Positions 1-8,423 of a stretch of DNA of 52,518 nucleotides are shown here, in pieces. Below the pieces are notes generated by a model, which saw only the letters and a list, made by a program, of their open reading frames with translations, searched no databases and was not told where the DNA came from. Location of the stretch: contig CASDQF010000003.1 of assembly GCA_949282845.1 (NCBI GenBank), positions 1 through 52,518 of the forward strand, written 5' to 3'. A program made the position numbers and the translations under genes. Numbering within the stretch: the first letter of the stretch is position 1; the number at the start of each line of letters is the position of its first letter. This DNA is from an uncultured Alphaproteobacteria bacterium (lineage in GTDB: Bacteria; Pseudomonadota; Alphaproteobacteria; CAAHEQ01; UBA3637).

Positions 1-94
1 AGATAGTTACGAACAATCCAAGGTATCAGTCAAAAAATAAAAAAATGGTATTGTAAATTACAAAATTCTGAAGTAGATTAAACTCATGCAGAAA

Positions 95-140
95 GTTAGT
101 AAGAAAAAGTGTATATTTTTTTCGGTTTTATCTTACTAAC
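95..140. repeat. Inverted repeat in leader region
   Basis: A perfect 9-bp inverted repeat (GTTAGTAAG at 95-103, CTTACTAAC at 132-140) flanks an A/T-rich loop. It lies 15 bases upstream of a strong terminator hairpin, so 80-186 could be the 3' part of a small structured RNA or the tail of a transcript entering from the left. A 17-codon frame starting at 86 (MQKVSKKK...) overlaps it but has no convincing ribosome binding site. No protein-coding gene is supportable in 1-339. Confidence 0.4.
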
Positions 141-155
141 CCCGACCAGTATAAA

Positions 156-186
156 AGACGGAAGGATTTTACTTCCGTCTTTTTTT
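156..186 (+). terminator. Rho-independent terminator
   Basis: A 9-bp perfect stem (AGACGGAAG at 156-164 with CTTCCGTCT at 172-180), a 7-base loop and a run of Ts through 186. It ends a rightward transcript whose gene lies mostly or entirely left of the window. Confidence 0.85.
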
Positions 187-281
187 GAACATAAATAAAT
201 TAAAAAATGCATTTTTCATTTCTTGGACTAAATCATTGTATAAACTTTTTAAAACTAGATTTAATATTTTTTTGATAAAAC

Positions 282-309
282 TTGACAAAACAATAGCTTA
301 TGATAAAAT
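282..309 (+). promoter_or_regulatory. Sigma70-type promoter for the 76-residue gene
   Basis: TTGACA at 282-287, a 16-base spacer and TAAAAT at 304-309, about 30 bases upstream of the ATG at 340. The hexamers match those in front of several other genes in this window. Confidence 0.6.
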
Positions 310-339
310 AAATTATTTTCAATAAAAAAGGAATAAAAT

Positions 340-570
340 ATGAGGCAAGATTTTAATTATCAAGTAAAAGTATTTTCATCTACTCATAATACTTCTTTTA
401 CAATTCCATATGATGAAGAATGCGATATTTTATATCGAAATGAGTTAGCAAAAGAAATATGGCTGCATAAAAAGAATGGTAATAGAGAACGTATGTGGTA
501 TTTGGTTCGTTCTTATCATCGTAGATATCCATTTTCTTTGACGGCTCTTCGGACACATGAACATTCTTAA
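340..570 (+). CDS. Small hypothetical protein, 76 residues
   Basis: I do not recognise this protein. It starts at an ATG preceded by a purine-rich site (AAGGA, about 7 bases away) and by a good TTGACA/TAAAAT promoter, so it is probably real. The product is hydrophilic and basic toward the C terminus (many Arg, His and Tyr; KNGNRERMWYLVRSYHRR region), with no signal peptide, membrane segment or cysteine pair. It stands alone upstream of alr, which has its own promoter, so it is probably a separate transcript. A nucleic-acid or membrane-surface binding role would fit the charge but is only a guess. An opposite-strand frame covers the same bases and looks like a shadow. Confidence 0.6.
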   Translation: MRQDFNYQVKVFSSTHNTSFTIPYDEECDILYRNELAKEIWLHKKNGNRERMWYLVRSYHRRYPFSLTALRTHEHS

Positions 571-577
571 TTTTTCT

Positions 578-606
578 TTGACACAAATGTAGTGAAGTGT
601 TAAGAC
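578..606 (+). promoter_or_regulatory. Putative promoter of the alr operon
   Basis: TTGACA at 578-583, a 17-base spacer and TAAGAC at 601-606, 22 bases before the alr ATG. It sits just after the stop of the upstream small gene, so alr can be transcribed independently. Confidence 0.5.
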
Positions 607-627
607 AGGCTATGGAGTAAAAGGAAA

Positions 628-1695
628 ATGAAAACATCAATAGAACCTGTCCTAGAAATAGATTTAACTGCAGTTAAGCATAATTATAATTTTTTAAAAA
701 GCTTTGGAAATGGTGTTCAAATAGCTTGTGCTGTGAAGGATGACGCCTATGGAATAGGAGCGTTAGATGTTGTGCGAACATTAAAAGACAATTGTTCTGT
801 TTTCTTTGTTGCTTATGCAAAAGAGGGAGAGCTTATTCGTTCATTCGTACCAAATGCAGATATTTTTATTTTGCAAGGAATTGGAGAGAACGAATTATCT
901 CAAATAATAAAAAATCATCTTATTCCCGTTCTATCGACATTAGAGGATGTTCAGTGGTGGACTTCTATAACGGATGAAAGGTATGCTTTAATGATCGAGA
1001 CAGGTTTAAATCGGCTAGGATTAAGAACTAATGAAATTAATGAGTTAACAATATCTCAAAGAAAAAAAGCATCGCTTGTTATGTCTCACTTAGCTTGTGC
1101 AGATGATACAGCTCATCCTTTAAATAAAATACAACTAGAACGATTTCAATCCTTAAAACATCTTTTTCCTAATGCAAAATTTTCTTTATCTGCCTCAGAA
1201 GGTTTTTTACTAGGTTCTTCGTATTTACAGGACATGGTAAGGATTGGTGCTTTATTATACGGTATCAATCGTTCTGAAGCATTTAAAACGAATATTCGTC
1301 CAGTCATGTCTATAAAAGCGGCTGTTTTACAAACAGCTGTTTTACCCAAGGGAGAATATGTTAGTTATGGAGCGACTTTTCAAGCACCTAAAGATATGCA
1401 TTTGGCTGTTATTAGTTTAGGTTATGGAGATGGTTTATTCCGTTCTTTGGGAGAAGGTAAGGGGGGCTTTTATTGGCATCAAAAGCGTTTACCTATTTTA
1501 GGACGAATTTGTATGGATAGCACGATGTGTGATATGGCAGAAGCAACAGATTTAAAACCTGGAGATTTTATAGATGTTCTAAATTCTTTTTATACAGCAG
1601 ATGAAATGGCTAAGGACGTAGGGACAATTGGGTACGAGATTATTTCTCGTTTCGGAAAAGGACAGCGTTTTCAGAAAAAGATAAAGGAGGCTTAA
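628..1695 (+). CDS. alr: Alanine racemase
   Basis: A PLP-dependent racemase that interconverts L- and D-alanine to supply D-Ala for peptidoglycan stem peptides; cytosolic. At 355 residues it has the usual family length. The PLP-lysine motif is AVKDDAYGIG with Lys37; the second catalytic base, tyrosine, lies in VSYGATF near residue 247; GYGDGL and the C-terminal GRICMD motif are also present. The PLP motif reads VKDDAYGIG rather than the common VKADAYGHG, a mild divergence. An AAAGG site precedes the ATG. It is the first gene of a tight run: the next gene starts one base after the stop. Recognition is secure; whether it is biosynthetic (Alr) or catabolic (DadX) cannot be told from sequence alone, but no dadA is adjacent. 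Confidence 0.95.
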   Translation: MKTSIEPVLEIDLTAVKHNYNFLKSFGNGVQIACAVKDDAYGIGALDVVRTLKDNCSVFFVAYAKEGELIRSFVPNADIFILQGIGENELSQIIKNHLIPVLSTLEDVQWWTSITDERYALMIETGLNRLGLRTNEINELTISQRKKASLVMSHLACADDTAHPLNKIQLERFQSLKHLFPNAKFSLSASEGFLLGSSYLQDMVRIGALLYGINRSEAFKTNIRPVMSIKAAVLQTAVLPKGEYVSYGATFQAPKDMHLAVISLGYGDGLFRSLGEGKGGFYWHQKRLPILGRICMDSTMCDMAEATDLKPGDFIDVLNSFYTADEMAKDVGTIGYEIISRFGKGQRFQKKIKEA

Positions 1696-1696
1696 A

Positions 1697-2143
1697 ATGA
1701 CACATGAAGATTATTTGAGAATAGCAGTTGAAGAAAGTGCTCGTTCAGTAGAAGAGGGGTCTTCTCCCTTTGGCGCCGTTATTGTTAAAGATGGAGAAAT
1801 CTTAGCTATTGCGCATAATTTGGTCGTTCCATGTCAAGATCCGACGGCACATGCAGAAGTGACGGCTATTCGAGCAGCTTGTTCTAAAATTAAAAGTCAT
1901 GATTTAAGCGGAGCTATTCTTTACACATCTTGTGAACCGTGCCCGATGTGCTTAAATGCAGCAAAATGGGCAAATATAAAAGAAATTTATTATGCTTGTG
2001 ATCGTTATGACGCTGATGATATAGGTTTTCGAGATAAACTCTTCTATGAGCAAGATCCTATTCAGATTCATCATTTAAAAATGCCTGAGGCTGTTCAAGT
2101 GATGCAAAAGTGGTATCAATCGGAAACAAAAAAGCCCTATTAA
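1697..2143 (+). CDS. guaD: Guanine deaminase-like cytidine/nucleoside deaminase
   Basis: A zinc-dependent deaminase of the CDA fold, 148 residues. The zinc site is complete: HAEVTA (His and catalytic Glu) and PCEPCPMC-type SCEPCPMC with two cysteines. The later segment (ACDRYDADDIGFRD) resembles the short guanine deaminases of Bacillus GuaD type, which convert guanine to xanthine, rather than the tRNA-specific TadA. The gene begins one base after alr and is followed three bases later by an aminoglycoside adenylyltransferase-like gene, so the three are probably co-transcribed. An AAGGAGG-like site sits in the alr tail (AAAGGAGGC near 1685). A broader nucleoside or pterin deaminase specificity is the main alternative. 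Confidence 0.85.
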   Translation: MTHEDYLRIAVEESARSVEEGSSPFGAVIVKDGEILAIAHNLVVPCQDPTAHAEVTAIRAACSKIKSHDLSGAILYTSCEPCPMCLNAAKWANIKEIYYACDRYDADDIGFRDKLFYEQDPIQIHHLKMPEAVQVMQKWYQSETKKPY

Positions 2144-2146
2144 AAA

Positions 2147-2995
2147 ATGCGTTCTAAAGAAGAAATCATAAATTTAGTTTTGGATGTCGCTCAAAAAGAT
2201 GAACGAGTTCGAGTAGTCGGGATGAATGGTTCTCGTGTTAATTCGGCAGTTTCACCAGATTCCTTTCAGGATTTTGATATTGTTTTTTTGGTTCGAAATT
2301 TACCTTCTTTTCTTAGAGATGATAAATGGCTTTCAGTCTTCGGCAAAAGGATGATTATGCAGAAGCCAGAAGCGATGAGTTTATTTGCTCCATCTTTAAA
2401 CGGTTGGTTTACTTATTTAATGCTTTTTGAAGATGAAAATCGTATAGACTTGATGCTAATTCCTATAGAAGAAATAGAAAAATATTTACATAATGATACA
2501 TTAACACGAATTCTTCTAGATAAAGACGGTTTAGTAAAGAATCCTCCAATACCGACAGATAAAAAGTGGCTGGTTCAAAAACCCTCGGAGAGCTTTTTTA
2601 TAGATTGTTGTAATGAATTTTGGTGGCTTGTCCCGTATGTTGTAAAAGGAGTTTGCCGACAAGAGTTTTTATATGCAGCAGATCATTTACAATTACTGCG
2701 CCAAGAGCTTATTCGAATGCTGTCTTGGAAGGTTGGTTTTGAAAATAGTTTTTCTGTTTCAGTCGGTAAGAATGCGAAATATTTAGAAAAATTTATTGCT
2801 AAAGATATTTGGAACGAGCTTAAAAAAACGTATAAAACAACTTCTTATATTGAACAAAAAGAAACTTTAGAGAGACTTATCTACCTGTTTGAAAAAGCCG
2901 CTCAAGAGGTTGCTTGTTTTTTGAAAACATCTTATCCTCAAGAGACGGCTCATCAAATTTTAGCTTATACAAGACATCACTTATCGTCTATTTAG
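2147..2995 (+). CDS. Aminoglycoside 6-adenylyltransferase, ANT(6)/AadK-like
   Basis: A nucleotidyltransferase of 282 residues, the size of Bacillus AadK and ANT(6)-I enzymes that adenylylate streptomycin. The polymerase-beta-type catalytic motif is clear: GSRVN at about 28-32 followed by FQDFDIVF with the metal-binding aspartates, and a third acidic strand at NRIDLMLI. The C-terminal helical part keeps the CNEFWWLVPYVVKG and SVGKNAKYL blocks of the family. It follows guaD by three bases without a good ribosome binding site, so translation is probably coupled. Its tail overlaps the convergent hsp20 gene by 8 bp. Whether it confers streptomycin resistance or is a chromosomal housekeeping homologue is not decidable here. 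Base composition matches its neighbours. Confidence 0.88.
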   Translation: MRSKEEIINLVLDVAQKDERVRVVGMNGSRVNSAVSPDSFQDFDIVFLVRNLPSFLRDDKWLSVFGKRMIMQKPEAMSLFAPSLNGWFTYLMLFEDENRIDLMLIPIEEIEKYLHNDTLTRILLDKDGLVKNPPIPTDKKWLVQKPSESFFIDCCNEFWWLVPYVVKGVCRQEFLYAADHLQLLRQELIRMLSWKVGFENSFSVSVGKNAKYLEKFIAKDIWNELKKTYKTTSYIEQKETLERLIYLFEKAAQEVACFLKTSYPQETAHQILAYTRHHLSSI

Positions 2996-3473
2996 ACTTT
3001 TTTACAGTCACTTTTTTAACTTTATTTTGAGCAACGGGTAATTTAGGAATATTAACTTTCAAAACGCCATTTTCAAAATCCGCCGTTACTTTATCTACAT
3101 CAATTTCTGTTGGTAAAGGAATTGTTCTTTGAACTGTTCCATAAGAACGCTCTGAAAAATAGTAACCTTCACCTTCTTCTTCACGTTCGTGTTTTTTCTC
3201 TCCAGAAATTGTCATATATCCGTCTTTTGACACATTGATTTCCAAATCTTCAGGATTCATACCAGGAAGCTCAGCCATTACTTTCACAGCTTTTGAAGTA
3301 TCTCGAACCTCAATATCTGGTTCCAATAATGCTTGATCGTTCATATCAGTCCAAGGTGTGACAAAACCTTTTAAATGATGATTAAAAATGCGATTGATTT
3401 CATTTTGAATATCTTCAGATTTTGATTGTTGCATTGCTTTGTTTTGCATGTGAGTTAAATTTTTATGTGACAT
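2988..3473 (-). CDS. Small heat-shock protein, Hsp20/alpha-crystallin family
   Basis: An ATP-independent holdase chaperone of 161 residues that binds unfolding proteins. The alpha-crystallin domain spans about 45-155, with the characteristic ELPGMNPEDLEI strand, the GEKKHEREEE-G-Y-SERSYG block and the AxFENGVLKVNIPK motif. The N-terminal arm is polar (Gln/Lys/Asn-rich) and the C-terminal tail is very lysine-rich (KKVTVKKSK) instead of carrying a clear IxI motif. A GGAGG site directly precedes the ATG. Upstream, on the minus strand, CTTGAT (3524-3529) and TACATA (3501-3506) are spaced 17 bases and could be a heat-shock or sigma70 promoter. Gene end overlaps ANT(6) tail-to-tail. Confidence 0.93.
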   Translation of the reverse strand: MSHKNLTHMQNKAMQQSKSEDIQNEINRIFNHHLKGFVTPWTDMNDQALLEPDIEVRDTSKAVKVMAELPGMNPEDLEINVSKDGYMTISGEKKHEREEEGEGYYFSERSYGTVQRTIPLPTEIDVDKVTADFENGVLKVNIPKLPVAQNKVKKVTVKKSK

Positions 3474-3543
3474 TTTATCCTCCTTTTGTTTATATAAATC
3501 TATGTAAGTCGACTTTTATAAAAATCAAGGGGAATGAAAAAAA

Positions 3544-4671
3544 TTAATCTAATTTTTTATTAAAAAACCATCCGGCAAAAGTAAGCGTAATAAGGGCGAT
3601 AATCAGTAATGGGCAAGTATTCATCCAAATATTTTCAAGAGGGAAATCTTTTAAATAAATCCCCTTCATAAGTCTAAAAAAATAAGTCAGTGGATTTATA
3701 TAAGCAAATTTTTGGAAATAGAGAGGCATATTTTCAATAGGCGTGACAAAACCGGATAATAAAACTGTTGGAGCCAGAAAAGCAAAGACGCCTAAAATAG
3801 CTTGTTGTTGTGTTTGACAAAGAGTAGATATAAAAAGCCCTATGCCAGCAATAGAGAGAAGAAAAACAGTCATGCACCCATAAAGCATAAAAATAGAACC
3901 CATTAAGGGAATATGAAATAAATATAAAGCAGCCAAAACCATAATTGTCACATCAAGTAAAGTAATAATAATCGCCGGAATTGTCTTTCCGATTAAAATT
4001 TCATAGGGCTTCAATGGAGAAACGATAATTTGATCAAAAGTTCCAAGCTCTTTTTCTTGAGCGACAGCTAAAGCCGTAATAGACAGTGTCATGACCATAG
4101 CTAAGATTCCAGTTAAAGAAATGACGATAAACCATTGATAATCAAGGTTTGGATTATACCAATTTCGAATGTCAATCGTTATTCTCGAAGCAGGAGGGGT
4201 AATACCTAAAATTTCTGACTGATAATTATTGATAATCTGAGTTGCATAATTTTGAACAATTTGAGCCGCGTTTGATTTCCGTCCATCAAGAATAAATTGA
4301 ACCTTTGCAGATGTTCCGCTATAGATGTTTTTAGTAAAATCGTTTGGAATTGTGACGGCTAAATAGACTTTTTGTTGATCAATAAGGTTAATCATATCCT
4401 GTTGATTATCAACATGATAGACTTTTTTGACAATAGGGGTATTTTCAAATTTATCTATTAGAGCTCTTGAAATTTGTGTGTTATCTTTATCATAGACAAG
4501 CATGGATATGTTGTTGACCTCTAAAGTTGCCGAAAAAGCAAATAATGTCATTTGCAGCAAAGGAGGTAAAATAATCATAATTCGATTACGAGGATCAGAC
4601 CAAATAATTTGAAACTCTTTGATAATAAGTGCCCAAATGCGAGACAAACGAGAAAGAAAATAATACTTCAT
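3544..4671 (-). CDS. ybhR: ABC-2 type exporter permease, YbhR-like
   Basis: An inner-membrane subunit of an ABC exporter, 375 residues. One N-terminal membrane segment follows the start (IIKEFQIIW..., MIILPPLLQM), then a large extracytoplasmic domain (about 60-180), then five more hydrophobic segments with the ABC-2 signature ALAVAQEKELGTFDQIIVSPL. The start at 4671 is chosen because its ATG overlaps the stop of the upstream permease (ATGA at 4668-4671); a longer frame to 4767 reads back through the neighbouring gene. It is the last gene of the ybhG-F-S-R set and pairs with YbhS as a heterodimer. In E. coli the set is a drug/cation exporter; the substrate here is unknown. Confidence 0.88.
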   Translation of the reverse strand: MKYYFLSRLSRIWALIIKEFQIIWSDPRNRIMIILPPLLQMTLFAFSATLEVNNISMLVYDKDNTQISRALIDKFENTPIVKKVYHVDNQQDMINLIDQQKVYLAVTIPNDFTKNIYSGTSAKVQFILDGRKSNAAQIVQNYATQIINNYQSEILGITPPASRITIDIRNWYNPNLDYQWFIVISLTGILAMVMTLSITALAVAQEKELGTFDQIIVSPLKPYEILIGKTIPAIIITLLDVTIMVLAALYLFHIPLMGSIFMLYGCMTVFLLSIAGIGLFISTLCQTQQQAILGVFAFLAPTVLLSGFVTPIENMPLYFQKFAYINPLTYFFRLMKGIYLKDFPLENIWMNTCPLLIIALITLTFAGWFFNKKLD

Positions 4672-5783
4672 GCGTCTAACCTCCGCTTTGTCATATGATA
4701 TAAAATCATAAACAACAACAATCCATTGATAAGCAAGAAAATACTTTGAGGTATCAAAACACTCCAAACGGTTCCCGCCATATAAAGGTTGTTAATGCTT
4801 GGGACATAATAACGAGCAGGAATAATATAGGTTATCCATTGGATGACATTTGGCATACTTGGAATTTCAAACAGAAAACCAGACAGCATAACCGCTGGCA
4901 AAAAGCCAAAAGCCGCTGCTGTAATGGAAGATAAAAATTGATTTTTTGAAAAAGTCGAAACAATAAAACCTTGTCCTAGAGAAGTTGAAATAAATAAACT
5001 GGTCGTTATAAAGTAAACGAAGTAAGAGCCTCGAAAAGGAATATCAAAGATGACAATGGCCAGAAATGTACAAAAAATAGTTGAACACATCGCCAAACCA
5101 TAATAAGCCACATATTTTGCCATAATTAAATCTAATTTTGTCATTTGTGTTGTTAAAAGAGCTTCCATCGTGCCACGTTCCCATTCTCGAGCAACAACCA
5201 AAGCTGTTAGAATCATGCCAACTAATGTCATAATAATAGCAATCGAGCCAGGTAAAATAAAATTGCGGCTTTTTAATTCCGGATTGAACCAAACAATATT
5301 TTCTATTTCAATCAGAGAAGAAAAATTACCTCCTTTTTCTTGGCCATAAATTTTCATCCAGTTTAAAACCAAGCTCTGAACATAAGCCGCTACGAAAGTT
5401 GCTATATTAGGATCTGTCGCATCCGTAATTAACTGGATAGGTGCTGCGTTTTGTCCTCTCTGAAGTATTCTTGAAAAATCACTGGGGAAAATAATCATAG
5501 CTTTGATTTTATCACTCATTAAAGCTTTTTCCATTTCTTGGCGGCTTGTATAACGCGTAACATCTAAGTATCGTGTTTGTTCAAATCCGGCAATCAAATC
5601 ATTCATCTCATTTTTATAACCATCAATCAATAAACCGACACGAATATTGTTGTTATCTAAACTAATAGCTGTTGCAAAAATAAGAATTAAAATAAAAGGG
5701 AGAATAAATGCTATAAGGATACTACTGGGATCCCGAATAATTTGAAAAAATTCTTTTTGAATTAGCGCTTTTAAAACCTTCAT
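4668..5783 (-). CDS. ybhS: ABC-2 type exporter permease, YbhS-like
   Basis: The partner permease, 371 residues, same architecture as the downstream one: N-terminal IQKEFFQIIRDPSSI followed by a membrane segment, an extracytoplasmic domain (about 45-180), then membrane segments with ALVVAREWERGTMEALL, the ABC-2 coupling motif. Both ends overlap neighbours by four bases (ATGA at 5780-5783 with ybhF and at 4668-4671 with ybhR), so expression is translationally coupled. With YbhF as ATPase and YbhG as periplasmic adaptor it should form an efflux pump across the envelope, presumably ending at a TolC-like channel that is not in this window. Confidence 0.88.
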   Translation of the reverse strand: MKVLKALIQKEFFQIIRDPSSILIAFILPFILILIFATAISLDNNNIRVGLLIDGYKNEMNDLIAGFEQTRYLDVTRYTSRQEMEKALMSDKIKAMIIFPSDFSRILQRGQNAAPIQLITDATDPNIATFVAAYVQSLVLNWMKIYGQEKGGNFSSLIEIENIVWFNPELKSRNFILPGSIAIIMTLVGMILTALVVAREWERGTMEALLTTQMTKLDLIMAKYVAYYGLAMCSTIFCTFLAIVIFDIPFRGSYFVYFITTSLFISTSLGQGFIVSTFSKNQFLSSITAAAFGFLPAVMLSGFLFEIPSMPNVIQWITYIIPARYYVPSINNLYMAGTVWSVLIPQSIFLLINGLLLFMILYHMTKRRLDA

Positions 5784-7456
5784 ATCTGAGACCTCTTATT
5801 GTATTCTAAGATCGTTCTAATAAAAGCATCTTCCATTGTTTCATTTGTCTTTTTAATTTCAACCGGAGTTCCTATTTTTATTGCTTTTCCTTGATAAATA
5901 AGAGCAATACGATCACAATATTCTGCTTCATCCATAAAATGAGTTGTAACCATGACTGTCACTCCTTTTTCTACCATAGCATTGATATGTTTCCAAAATT
6001 CCCGCCGCGTCAGGGGATCAACGCCACTGGTTGGTTCATCCAGAAATAAAATAGAAGGATTATGCATAATTGCGCAGGCGAGGGCTAATCGCTGTTTAAA
6101 TCCAAGTGGTAAATCACCAGCGCGTGATGTTAAATAAGGCTCTAGTTTAAAAACATCTATCATTTCTTGAATGCGCTTTTCTTGACTATTAGATTTTAAT
6201 CCATAGATTCCTGAAAAAAAATGTAAATTTTGTATAACAGTTAAGGGACTGAATAAAGAAAATTTTTGTGCCATATATCCTAGTTGTTCTCGTGCTTTCT
6301 CCGGATGAAGCCGCATATCTACTCCATTAATAAAAGCTCGTCCGCTTGTTGGTTTACTGAGGCCACACATCATTTTAAAAGAAGTCGATTTTCCGGCCCC
6401 ATTAGGACCGAGAAGTCCGAAAATTTCACCTTTAGGAATCTTAAAGGTAATATCTTCAGCTGCTGTAAATGTTCCATATTTTTTTGTTAAATGTTCAGCT
6501 TCAATCATAAAATGTGTTGTACTTTTAACTTTAATTTGTCCAGCAACATTTGATTCTCCCATCGGTGCTCCTCCTAAAACACCAATGACGGCGTCTTCAA
6601 ACCGAGGTTGAACAGGAGTGAGAAAGCTTTGAAATGCTTTTTGTGTTTTTTTATCCGATGTTACAATGCGTACGGCATCTCCCTGAATGACGGCATCTGT
6701 AACGGGATTTTTTCCTTTTAAAACTTCTCGAAGTAATGCTCTGGCAGAGATCCCTTTTCTCTTCATTAAAAAGACATTGTTCTTCATTTGTCGCGTTAAT
6801 TCTTCAGGTCTACCGTTATAAAGTAATTTTCCCTCATCTAATAAAAGAACATTATCAAAGTGTGCTGCTTCATCCAAATAAGAGGTTGACCATAAAATAC
6901 TCATTCCATTTTTTGACAAATCACATACTAACCTCATCAATTCTCGCCTTGAAATCGGATCAACGCCAACGCCAGGTTCATCCAGAACCAAAACTTGTGG
7001 TGTTCCTAGCAAGGCACAGGCTAATCCTAATTTTTGTTTCATTCCTCCCGACAAGCGTCCAGCCAAACGATTGGTAAAAGGGAAGAGACCTGTTAAAGCT
7101 AATAGCTTCTTGAAAGTTTCTTCAGGATGAGACAGATTTTTTAAGTCAGCATAAAGATTTAAATTTTCTTGAACCGTTAAATCCTCATATAAACCAAATT
7201 TTTGAGGCATATAACCAACGAGTTGATGTAATTCATCTGATTGTGTCTGAGTATCTAAGCCTAAGACGGATATTTGACCGCTGGTAGGGACAAGAAGTCC
7301 TAAGAGTAGACGACATAATGTTGTTTTACCAGCGCCATCAGGACCGACAACCCCCATAATTTTACCTTTTTGCAGCTGAAAACTTAAGTCCTTAATGGCT
7401 TTATTAGAGCCAAAATTTTTGCAAACATGGGTGAGAGTTACGGTCGTTTGTTGCAT
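5780..7456 (-). CDS. ybhF: ABC exporter ATPase with two nucleotide-binding domains, YbhF-like
   Basis: A fused double ATPase of 558 residues that powers the YbhS/YbhR permeases. The first domain has Walker A GPDGAGKTTL (about 38-47), signature LSGGMKQKL and Walker B VLVLDEPGVGVDP. The second has Walker A GPNGAGKSTS (about 350), a degenerate signature LPLGFKQRL and Walker B ILFLDEPTSGVDP. The linker between them (about 240-310) carries no known domain. It starts directly where ybhG ends (zero spacing) and overlaps ybhS by four bases. The weakened second signature suggests the two ATP sites are not equal, as is common in this family. Confidence 0.93.
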   Translation of the reverse strand: MQQTTVTLTHVCKNFGSNKAIKDLSFQLQKGKIMGVVGPDGAGKTTLCRLLLGLLVPTSGQISVLGLDTQTQSDELHQLVGYMPQKFGLYEDLTVQENLNLYADLKNLSHPEETFKKLLALTGLFPFTNRLAGRLSGGMKQKLGLACALLGTPQVLVLDEPGVGVDPISRRELMRLVCDLSKNGMSILWSTSYLDEAAHFDNVLLLDEGKLLYNGRPEELTRQMKNNVFLMKRKGISARALLREVLKGKNPVTDAVIQGDAVRIVTSDKKTQKAFQSFLTPVQPRFEDAVIGVLGGAPMGESNVAGQIKVKSTTHFMIEAEHLTKKYGTFTAAEDITFKIPKGEIFGLLGPNGAGKSTSFKMMCGLSKPTSGRAFINGVDMRLHPEKAREQLGYMAQKFSLFSPLTVIQNLHFFSGIYGLKSNSQEKRIQEMIDVFKLEPYLTSRAGDLPLGFKQRLALACAIMHNPSILFLDEPTSGVDPLTRREFWKHINAMVEKGVTVMVTTHFMDEAEYCDRIALIYQGKAIKIGTPVEIKKTNETMEDAFIRTILEYNKRSQI

Positions 7457-8296
7457 TTACTTCACTTTTATTGTAATGGGCATACCTTGTTTTAAAAAAT
7501 CATCAGGGTCATCAATAATAATTCGTGTTCTATAGACAAGATCTGTTCTAAGCCCCGTTGTTTCAATTGTTTTGGGCGTAAACTCTGCTTGCGGAGAAAT
7601 AAAGCCAACATGCCCATGATAAACTTTAGGGGTAGAATCCGTCATAATTTCGACTTTTGTTCCAATTTTAAATTTCCCAAGATCGGTTTCTTGAATATAA
7701 CTGCGTGCCCACATTTCCTCATTTAAGGAAAGAATATAAACCGGAGAACCTTCAGATAACATTGTTCCGGGCTCTTGAATGCGAACTAAAATAATACCGT
7801 TTGAGGGCGCATAAAGTTTTGTATCTCGATAGTTTGTTTCTGCTTCAGCCAAAACTGATTCCATATAAGCAACATTAGCTACAGCTTCATCTCTAGAGGC
7901 AAGAATATCATCACATTGTTGTTGAGAAATTGTATCTGTATTACATAAAGAAATATTTCTTTTGTATTTACGTTCAGCATTATTAAGTTGAACTCTGGCT
8001 TGTTCAAGTTGAGCCTTTGCCTGATTTAGTCTATTTTTAATGGGTTCTTCATCTAAAACGGCAACAACATCTCCGACTTTAACAGCATTTCCTTCTTCCA
8101 ACAGCATTTTTTGAAGTCTTCCAGGAACACGAAAAGAAAGATTGACTTGACGAATATCAATATTTCCATAAAGGATGAGCTCTTTATCATCAGAATTTTG
8201 TTGATAAGCATTCCAGCCTGCAATCAGAAAAAAAACAGATAAAATGACAGCTCCGATTAAAACAGTTTTTTTTGTTTTAGATTTTTTTTGAGACAT
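7457..8296 (-). CDS. ybhG: HlyD/YbhG-family membrane fusion protein
   Basis: The periplasmic adaptor of the exporter, 279 residues. A short basic N terminus and a single hydrophobic anchor (about 10-28) are followed by a split biotinyl-lipoyl domain (RVPGRLQKMLLEEGNAVKVGD and later APSNGIILVRIQEPGTML), a coiled-coil hairpin between them (about 70-150, LNQAKAQLEQARVQL and similar heptads) and a beta-barrel domain toward the C terminus. First gene of the ybhGFSR operon. A GGGAG site precedes the ATG. The promoter should lie in the divergent gap shared with the phosphatase gene. Confidence 0.9.
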   Translation of the reverse strand: MSQKKSKTKKTVLIGAVILSVFFLIAGWNAYQQNSDDKELILYGNIDIRQVNLSFRVPGRLQKMLLEEGNAVKVGDVVAVLDEEPIKNRLNQAKAQLEQARVQLNNAERKYKRNISLCNTDTISQQQCDDILASRDEAVANVAYMESVLAEAETNYRDTKLYAPSNGIILVRIQEPGTMLSEGSPVYILSLNEEMWARSYIQETDLGKFKIGTKVEIMTDSTPKVYHGHVGFISPQAEFTPKTIETTGLRTDLVYRTRIIIDDPDDFLKQGMPITIKVK

Positions 8297-8374
8297 TTAT
8301 TTCTCCCTATTTTATTTAGGATAAGTTTAATATTTCTTTTTATAAAAAACAAGCACGAATAAAAGTAAAAAAGA

Positions 8375-8402
8375 TTGACAAAATAAAAATGATATATTAA
8401 AA
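8375..8402 (+). promoter_or_regulatory. Putative promoter of the PP2C-like gene
   Basis: TTGACA at 8375-8380 followed by an A/T-rich stretch with possible -10 elements (TTAAAA at 8397-8402, 16-base spacer). The -35 is perfect; the -10 is poor. An AAGGAG site lies just before the ATG at 8424. Confidence 0.4.
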
Positions 8403-8423
8403 AAATACTTAAGGAGAAGGTAG

